Both the position numbers and the translations under genes were made by a program. This document shows, piece by piece, positions 43,201-48,233 of a stretch of 51,112 bases of DNA; within the stretch, counting starts at the first letter, position 1; each line of letters begins with the position of its first letter. The notes beneath the pieces are model-generated. The model saw nothing but the letters and a program-made list of their open reading frames with translations, was not told the DNA's origin and did not search any database. The stretch is from Bacteroidales bacterium (GTDB lineage Bacteria > Bacteroidota > Bacteroidia > Bacteroidales > UBA932), in contig JAFUVY010000009.1 of NCBI GenBank assembly GCA_017477335.1, forward strand, positions 1 to 51,112. The letters run 5' to 3'.

Positions 43201-43313
43201 GGCAGCCCGCTGCCGTCTGTAACGGTGCCGGAGACCTTGGCGCTCTGAGCTAATGCACTAATACTCAATGCTGTCAGAAACACCGTGATGGCAAATCGTT
43301 TTAGAAAGTTCAT
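40212..43313 (-). CDS. SusC/RagA-family TonB-linked outer-membrane transporter
   Basis: A 1033-residue outer-membrane importer energised by TonB. After the signal peptide (FAITVFLTALSISALAQ) comes a carboxypeptidase-regulatory-like domain (VSGTVTDGSGLPVMGAGVLV), the plug with NALNGKVAGVVINSS and SNALYVIDGIPM, and a long beta-barrel ending in a terminal aromatic residue (SLRAKF). Start is the Met at 43313, where a normal signal peptide begins and which follows a consensus promoter by about 24 bases; an upstream extension to 43385 would cover that promoter. First gene of the SusCD operon. Confidence 0.94.
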   Translation of the reverse strand: MNFLKRFAITVFLTALSISALAQSAKVSGTVTDGSGLPVMGAGVLVQGTSQGTVTDLDGRYSLAIPDGGASLEFSCLGYESQTIPVNGRTVINVVLTEESMALDATVVTALGIRRSEKALSYNVQQVSSDDVLGNKDANFINALNGKVAGVVINSSSSGVGGASKVVMRGPKSVTQSSNALYVIDGIPMYKTAASGDTQFGSTGSSDPLADLNPEDIESMSVLNGAAAAALYGSDAANGAIVITTRKGQEGKASVTFSASLEMMSPFVTPSFQNRYGTGDYASSIGSEVKSWAATQIPESVRSGYNPLRDYFKTGMTETENISLSVGNANNQTYLSAGALNSQGIVPNNSYDKYTFNGRNTTKFLNGKMTLDINAGFVIQKDRNLINQGTYNNPVVGAYLFPRGNDWDAVRIYERYNAVARVYEQYWPIGEGGLTMQNPYWINYRTLRENSKKRYMLGAQLSYDILDWLNVAARVKIDNDTNRFDDKKYGSTNKLFTSNSEYGSYGVSSSDTRQTYADVLVNVNKNLTGDLHLQANLGASISDMQFYSESVGGPIPDGIFSDEKPGVQNVFSLMNLTSTSALGKSQSAYHDQTQAIFASAELGYKSAYYLTITGRNDWPSMLAGPHSSVKSFFYPSVGGSWVISQTFPAIQKYFEYMKLRASWASVAIPFTRYIANPQHPWDSATMSYSQLTQYPMYELLPERTSSFEVGYSARFFKDWSLDLSWYLSHTANQTFDPKISAGSGYSKMYVQGGDIMNTGIELSLGYGHKWGDFGWDSRFNFSSNKNKIVSLEKTIVVDGNEVLVGRDMDMGGLGQAHFILKEGGTLGDLYSLLDINRDQDGRIYQNADGTFGTTPYADKSEYKLLGSVLPKANLSWRNDFSYKGLNLGVLVTARIGGIVYSRTQSLLDYFGVSEDSAAARDRGFVEINGGDRVDPLAWYNGIAGGNGVPQFYTYSATNVRLSEVSLGYTIPRKTLGGVCDLTLSLIGRNLLMIYCKAPFDPEAVASVGNYYQGLDNFMMPSLRNVGFSLRAKF

Positions 43314-43343
43314 GTTTATGTTAAAAATTAGTGATAATCCGGA

Positions 43344-43374
43344 CAAAAATAGTATAAAATAACGTATCAGCAAA
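43344..43374 (-). promoter_or_regulatory. Putative susC operon promoter
   Basis: On the minus strand TTTG (43371-43374), a 19-base spacer and TATTTTTG (43344-43351), a full match to TTTG/TAnnTTTG. Expected start is near 43337, 24 bases before the susC ATG. Confidence 0.75.
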
Positions 43375-43385
43375 AATATTTTCAA

Positions 43386-43420
43386 AAGAAAATCCCCGAG
43401 GTTTTGGACCCCGGGGATAA
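43386..43420 (-). terminator. Terminator between the LamG lipoprotein cluster and susC
   Basis: On the minus strand ATCCCCG pairs with CGGGGAT (43414-43420 with 43394-43400), followed by TTTTCTTTT. It separates the upstream Ig-like/LamG genes from the susC promoter. Confidence 0.7.
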
Positions 43421-43438
43421 GGTATAAAAAAGTGCCTG

Positions 43439-45010
43439 TTACTGTACTGAAGGGAGCGTTCCGGTAACCCAGGAAATACTGCCTTCCTTGGGCGTAAGAT
43501 TGGCTCCGGTGGAAGAGTAATCCTTGACGGTGTCACCCTCGCCGTCGGTGAAGTACCAGTTGGCGATGAGACCCTCTCCCGAGGGAGTTTTCTTTGCCAT
43601 GTCGGCTGCAATCTGCTCCTGAGTGCGAACCACGTTCCAAACGCGGGCGTAGGCTATGTTGCCGTTCAGGAAACGGTTGCGGCCGTAGGCGTTGCCCACC
43701 ATGAAGATATTGGGATTGGTTCCGTCCGTATAGCCTTCGCGGCCGTTGAGAGGAATCGCACCTTCAATCTTGGGTTCCGCTTCCCCTGCAAGGGCTCCGT
43801 CCACATAGAGGTAAATCTTGTGATCCGCCGCGGAGTAAACGCCGGCGACGTGATGCCATTCGCCAACCTCTGCCGTTGCAGTTACCTTGGCCTCTGTCTG
43901 GCCGTCCCAGGTACCGCTGGCACCTGCGCCGCCGGACATAATCTGATACTGGCCGCTCTGGGCGCGGATAAGGAGAACACCCTCGGTGCCAAGGAAGGAC
44001 TGCTCCGCAGAGCTCTGGCCGATATTCACCCAGCATTCCAGGGTGAGGGCCTCTGTGGAAGCAAGATTCTCGGGCCAGGTGTACTCAAAGTAGGTAGCGC
44101 TCATGTCGATGGTGGTGCCGGACTTGGGGCCTTCACGCACAAGGACGGAGCAGGTGGCCTGAATGTCGTCCGAAATCTTTGCAGTGATTATTGCGCTGCC
44201 GTAGTCACGCGCGGTAACCACACCTCCGTCCACTGTTGCAACAGCGGGGTCGGAGCTTTCCCAGGTAACGACGGGGCTGTCTGTATGGTTGGCGGGATAG
44301 AAAGTGCAGGTAAGGGTTGCGGTCTCGGAAGGATTCAGTTTGAGGGAACTCTGGTTGAGCTGGATGCTGCTGGTCCTTACCTTATTGGAGCTCACGTTAA
44401 CCGTGCAGGTTGCGGAGATGGGGGTGCCGTTCTTGCCGGTTACGGTGGCGGTAATGGTGGCCGTCTTTGACTCTCCCTCGGGCATGGTGAGGGCTGTCAC
44501 CACACCGGCGGCGCTGACAGTTGCAACCGTCTCGTCAGAACTTGCCCACTTTAGGGTGGCACGCACGGCGTCCATATCCGTAGCGTCCGAAGGAGAAAGC
44601 TCAGCGGTGAGGTTTGCGGTTTCGCCGTCCCTGAGGTTAAGGGAAGAAGGGCTCACGGTAAGGGAAGATACCACATTTTCCTTGGGGGTGACAGTGACAT
44701 GGCAAGTGAGAACGGTAGTTCCAACGGTTGCGGTCACATTGGCCTCTCCCTGCTTTTTGGCGGTAATCTTACCGGTCTTTGCATTGACGCTTGCTACGGT
44801 TGTGGCCGATGACTTGAAGCTTACGGTCTGACCGTCGGCAAGGCCGTTTACCTGAAGCACAAACGTCTGCTCCACCATAAGGGTAAGTTCTGTCTTGTTA
44901 AGGGACAGGTTGCCGGCGTCGGTGCCGCCGCCCTGCTCCTGTTTGGAGCATGCCGCAATGGCCATGAGGACCATTGCGGCAGCAGTAATAAGCTTGAAAA
45001 TACTCTTCAT
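43439..45010 (-). CDS. Ig-like (Big_2) x3 and LamG surface lipoprotein
   Basis: A 523-residue lipoprotein (MKSIFKLITAAAMVLMAIAAC, Cys21). Three Ig-like repeats (about 33-310) with VSFKSSATTVASV, LKWASSDETVATV and VTWESSDPAVATV strands. The LamG domain (about 315-515) has GTEGVLLIRAQSG, WHHVAGVYSAADHKIYLYVDG and a WNVVRTQEQIAADM segment, ending ISWVTGTLPSVQ. It is very like the next gene (45023-46663) over its whole length (both have DMS...YTWPE at the Ig-LamG junction), so they are tandem paralogues. The 12-base gap means cotranscription. Confidence 0.82.
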   Translation of the reverse strand: MKSIFKLITAAAMVLMAIAACSKQEQGGGTDAGNLSLNKTELTLMVEQTFVLQVNGLADGQTVSFKSSATTVASVNAKTGKITAKKQGEANVTATVGTTVLTCHVTVTPKENVVSSLTVSPSSLNLRDGETANLTAELSPSDATDMDAVRATLKWASSDETVATVSAAGVVTALTMPEGESKTATITATVTGKNGTPISATCTVNVSSNKVRTSSIQLNQSSLKLNPSETATLTCTFYPANHTDSPVVTWESSDPAVATVDGGVVTARDYGSAIITAKISDDIQATCSVLVREGPKSGTTIDMSATYFEYTWPENLASTEALTLECWVNIGQSSAEQSFLGTEGVLLIRAQSGQYQIMSGGAGASGTWDGQTEAKVTATAEVGEWHHVAGVYSAADHKIYLYVDGALAGEAEPKIEGAIPLNGREGYTDGTNPNIFMVGNAYGRNRFLNGNIAYARVWNVVRTQEQIAADMAKKTPSGEGLIANWYFTDGEGDTVKDYSSTGANLTPKEGSISWVTGTLPSVQ

Positions 45011-45022
45011 GTCTGCAATTAA

Positions 45023-46663
45023 TTACTTAACGGCGGGAAGAGTACCTTCAATCCAATTGATTTCGGCATCCTGGATGGTGCGGGCCGTTCCCTTATTGAA
45101 CGGGCTCCAGGTCTTGGGAGCAAGCGTGCGGCCGTTGCCGGAGTGGTCGGAAATGGCGTTACCGGCACCCTCGTCAAAGAACCAGTTTGCAAGGAGGTTG
45201 TCTCCCTCTGGAGCCTTCTTGTACATGTTGGCCTTGATTTCATCGGCGGTACGGACATCACTCCAAACGCGTGCGTAAGCAATGCTGCCACGAATATTGC
45301 GGTTGGCGTCGCAGCCGTTGCCAATTATGAAGCTGAAAGGAATGAGGCCCCACTGGGTATCGTTCTCGCCGGGACGCAGTTGAGTGCTCTTTTTCTTTAT
45401 ACCGTTCATGTCCACAGGGTGATCCTCCGTGTTGCCTTCGCCTGCCTTCTCTCCGTTGATGTAGAGGATGGCCTTGCCGGCGCGGGCATAAGTAGCCGCA
45501 ATGTGGACCCACTCGTTAGTGGGAAGGGTGCCGTTTACCTTGCCTTCGCTGTATTCCTCGTTGTCCCTGACGGTGGTGCCGTACAGGAGCTGGAACTGAG
45601 GCTTGTCCACGCGGAGAAGGAACACGCCCTCTATGCCCATGATGTTCTGGGTATACTGAAGGCTTGTAGTATTGACCCAGGTTTCCATGGTGACGTTGTC
45701 AAGCTTGTATTCATCGGCCTCGGGCCAGGTGTAAGGGAAGGCAACAGTGGACATGTCGGCAACAAGGGTGGCCACAGGAGCTTCGGTAACTTCCACCTCG
45801 CAGGTGGCGGAGAAGGAGCCTGCCTTGGCGGTGATGGTTGCGGAACCAACTGCAACGGCGGTTACAAGACCGGAGGAAACGGTTGCTACGGAAGCGTTAG
45901 TGGTTTCCCAGGTGATGGCCAGGTTGTCAGTGTGGTCTGCGGGTACAAGGCTGGCGGTGAGCTGCCTGGTTCCTTCAGGGTTCAGCTTGAGAGTGGTGAC
46001 GTCCAGAGTGATTCCGGTAGTGGGAACAACGGAGGATTTTACTGTGACCACGCACTTTCCGGAGAAGCTGTTCTTGTAGCTGTCGGTGATGGTGGCGGTG
46101 ATTTCCGCAGTCTTGGTTTCGCCGGCGGGGACAGTCTTTGCAGTTACCTTGCCGTTCTGATCCACGGTAACCACAGACTCGTCGGAGGACTTCCAGACGA
46201 TGGCTTTGTCCTTGTCAGTTGCATTTGCGGGAGCAACTGCGGCAGAAAGAGTCTCGCTGGCGTTTTCCTTAAGGGCAAGAGTGGCGGGAGTTACGGTAAC
46301 TCCGGTAATGCTCACGTATTCTGCGGGTTTCTCCATAACCTTAACGGTGCAGGTTGCAGTGTTGGAGGCGGAGGAGGTGGCGGTAAGGGTGACTTCGCCC
46401 ACCTTCTTGCCAGTAACCACGCCCTTGGTAGTAACAGTGGCGACGGTCCTGTCGGATGAGACGTAGGACTTTACGGTCTCACCTTCTGCAAGGCCGGTAA
46501 CGGCAACCGTTACCTTCTCACCTACAAAAACGGTATATTCGGCCTGCTCGAAAGAAATGCTTCCAACAGGAACTACAGGCTCCGGATTGTTCTTGTTGGA
46601 ACATGAAACTGCGGTCACTACTGCAGCCGCAGCGATGGCAATGATAGAAAAGATTTTCTTCAT
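45023..46663 (-). CDS. Ig-like (Big_2) x3 and LamG surface lipoprotein (tandem paralogue)
   Basis: A 546-residue lipoprotein (MKKIFSIIAIAAAAVVTAVSC, Cys21). Three Ig-like repeats (about 32-315) with VKSYVSSDRTVATV, IVWKSSDESVVTV and ITWETTNASVATV, then a LamG domain (about 325-540) with MGIEGVFLLRVDKPQ, WVHIAATYARAGKAILYING and the end INWIEGTLPAVK. An insertion absent from its paralogue lies near residues 430-460 (NGIKKKSTQLRPGENDTQWG). Probably a surface glycan-binding protein. Confidence 0.82.
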   Translation of the reverse strand: MKKIFSIIAIAAAAVVTAVSCSNKNNPEPVVPVGSISFEQAEYTVFVGEKVTVAVTGLAEGETVKSYVSSDRTVATVTTKGVVTGKKVGEVTLTATSSASNTATCTVKVMEKPAEYVSITGVTVTPATLALKENASETLSAAVAPANATDKDKAIVWKSSDESVVTVDQNGKVTAKTVPAGETKTAEITATITDSYKNSFSGKCVVTVKSSVVPTTGITLDVTTLKLNPEGTRQLTASLVPADHTDNLAITWETTNASVATVSSGLVTAVAVGSATITAKAGSFSATCEVEVTEAPVATLVADMSTVAFPYTWPEADEYKLDNVTMETWVNTTSLQYTQNIMGIEGVFLLRVDKPQFQLLYGTTVRDNEEYSEGKVNGTLPTNEWVHIAATYARAGKAILYINGEKAGEGNTEDHPVDMNGIKKKSTQLRPGENDTQWGLIPFSFIIGNGCDANRNIRGSIAYARVWSDVRTADEIKANMYKKAPEGDNLLANWFFDEGAGNAISDHSGNGRTLAPKTWSPFNKGTARTIQDAEINWIEGTLPAVK

Positions 46664-46687
46664 AATTTATTGTATCCTTAGGGAGGA

Positions 46688-46816
46688 CTATTGGTTAACA
46701 ATATTACCGGGGTCAACATCGCCGATGCCTGCTCCGGCAGACTTCACTAATGTAACTGCGCAGTTCTCCGTGGCTGCAATCACATTAAGAGTCTCTACAG
46801 GGACTGCAAGACGTCC
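46688..46816 (-). pseudogene. Frame-shifted tail of the fimbrillin-like gene
   Basis: After the 46795 gene's early stop, the neighbouring frame stays open on the minus strand and encodes GRLAVPVETLNVIAATE, then NCAVTLVKSAGAGIGDVD and PGNIVNQ, ending TAG at 46688-46690. Restoring one G in ACGGAC near 46813-46818 joins the two frames to read IGDATGRLAVPVETLNV. This looks like the true C-terminus lost by a 1-base deletion, or a base-calling error in a G-run. Confidence 0.5.
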
Positions 46817-48171
46817 GTGGCATCACCAATGACGTAGGCAGTAGCCTCTGCCTTGATGCTCTCAATCTTGTTCTCAACGGGAGTATCGGTGCCGGCTACA
46901 ACATACTTGTACAACTGAACAGGCTCCTGTCCGCTCTTGTAATAGCGGAACCTATTCTGATTGCTGGCAGCATTGTACCGTAGCTTCATCGTAGAACCGC
47001 TGAAAGCTGCTTGAATCACAGCATTTCCACTTTCATCTATACTGAAAGTATTAGTGTAATCAGGATTCGGGGATGTTTTAAGTGCATTACTATTACTCGA
47101 TACGCCTATAAATAATCCGGATGCGGACTTAAGTGTACCGTTCTCCAGATCAATAGTGAATGCAGATTCCTTGGTTTCCTGATTGGCTTCAATCTTTCCT
47201 TCGGAAATTGTGACGCCAATAGTATTCCTTACAGCGTCAAGAGTATTAAGGGAGCCATCGAAGGCCACATTGCCAGCTTCATAAACTATAAGGTAAACAC
47301 CATCTGTGATATCCTCTGTAGAGGTAACCTTCTCAAAATATTCCTCCTCATCAACGGGAATTTCCGGCATATCCTCAAGCCTTGCGGTGAGGTCTCCGAG
47401 GTTCACGTACTGGCCGCGGGTCATGGTGAGGGGCTTGCTGCTTCCGTCCACCCATTTGACAGCCTCCTGGTCTTTAGTGAAGATCATGGCAAAACCATCC
47501 GTCAGGTTCACGGGAGCGTTAAGATAAAGGTAGTTGGGGGTGACACCGTCGGCAATTACCTCTGCCATGGCGATCTCTGACACCGTAGGATTGGAGCCTG
47601 CCACAGGGAACTCTACACCGTCCTCGCTCACCTTTGCATCAAAGGAGAGATAGTTGACGGACTGTTCCTCGTCGGACCCTCCTGTAAAGATAACGCTGTC
47701 AAAGTCACCGCTTACAGTGAAGATGACAACATTGTTGAGGTTCTTGAAGTAGATGTTGTTTTCTTTGGAATAACCTCCAAGGATAACGGACTGGGCAGCT
47801 GTGAAAGTGGTTACGCCGTTGGCAGTTGTGGAAACCACGGAAGATGCGGGGTAGGCAGCGTAGATGTCGCCTTCAAAACCTTCTACGGTGATGGTAGCGG
47901 TCTTGCCGTCATCGGAGATGCTGTCGGCGGTGAGTTCAACGGTGGTGTGGACAGAGCCGTCGTACAGGTAAAGTGCATCACCTGCCTCCCATGCGGTTTT
48001 GCCGGCCTCGTCCACGCTTACCCTGGCCTCCGGATTGCCAATAGCCAGGGTGAATGTACGGGGACCTGCAGCGGGCTTTGACTCAACAGGAGCCTCGGCC
48101 TCCTTGTTACAGGATACGGCCATCGCCGCTGCAACCATGGCTATTGAGAAATATTTGAATATCGATTTCAT
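46795..48171 (-). CDS. Fimbrillin-like lipoprotein, C-terminus probably frameshifted
   Basis: A 458-residue lipoprotein (MKSIFKYFSIAMVAAAMAVSC, Cys21). Residues of about 38-265 resemble the fimbrillin/Mfa-like N-terminal fold of Bacteroidota adhesins (EAGDALYLYDGSVHTTVEL, YAAYPASSVVST, PLTMTRGQYVNLGDLTA). A second beta-rich domain (about 280-425, DGVYLIVYEAGNVAFDG, AFTIDLENGTLKSASGLFIG) is found in other Bacteroidota surface proteins but I cannot name it. The reading frame ends abruptly (YVIGDATDVLQSL), and a plausible continuation lies in the next frame (see 46688-46816). It may bind sugar or build a surface fibre. Confidence 0.72.
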   Translation of the reverse strand: MKSIFKYFSIAMVAAAMAVSCNKEAEAPVESKPAAGPRTFTLAIGNPEARVSVDEAGKTAWEAGDALYLYDGSVHTTVELTADSISDDGKTATITVEGFEGDIYAAYPASSVVSTTANGVTTFTAAQSVILGGYSKENNIYFKNLNNVVIFTVSGDFDSVIFTGGSDEEQSVNYLSFDAKVSEDGVEFPVAGSNPTVSEIAMAEVIADGVTPNYLYLNAPVNLTDGFAMIFTKDQEAVKWVDGSSKPLTMTRGQYVNLGDLTARLEDMPEIPVDEEEYFEKVTSTEDITDGVYLIVYEAGNVAFDGSLNTLDAVRNTIGVTISEGKIEANQETKESAFTIDLENGTLKSASGLFIGVSSNSNALKTSPNPDYTNTFSIDESGNAVIQAAFSGSTMKLRYNAASNQNRFRYYKSGQEPVQLYKYVVAGTDTPVENKIESIKAEATAYVIGDATDVLQSL

Positions 48172-48190
48172 TATTATAATATTGTATAAG

Positions 48191-48224
48191 ATAAGGCCGT
48201 CCCGGGAGCCCGGGACAGCCTTAT
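48191..48224 (-). terminator. Strong hairpin between the BACON-LamG and fimbrillin-like genes
   Basis: ATAAGGC-GTCCCGGG pairs with CCCGGGAC-GCCTTAT around a 2-3 base loop with one internal mismatch. The T-run is weak on the minus strand (CTTATACAAT), so it may be a stabilising or attenuating hairpin instead of a full stop. Confidence 0.5.
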
Positions 48225-48233
48225 GAGTTTATA

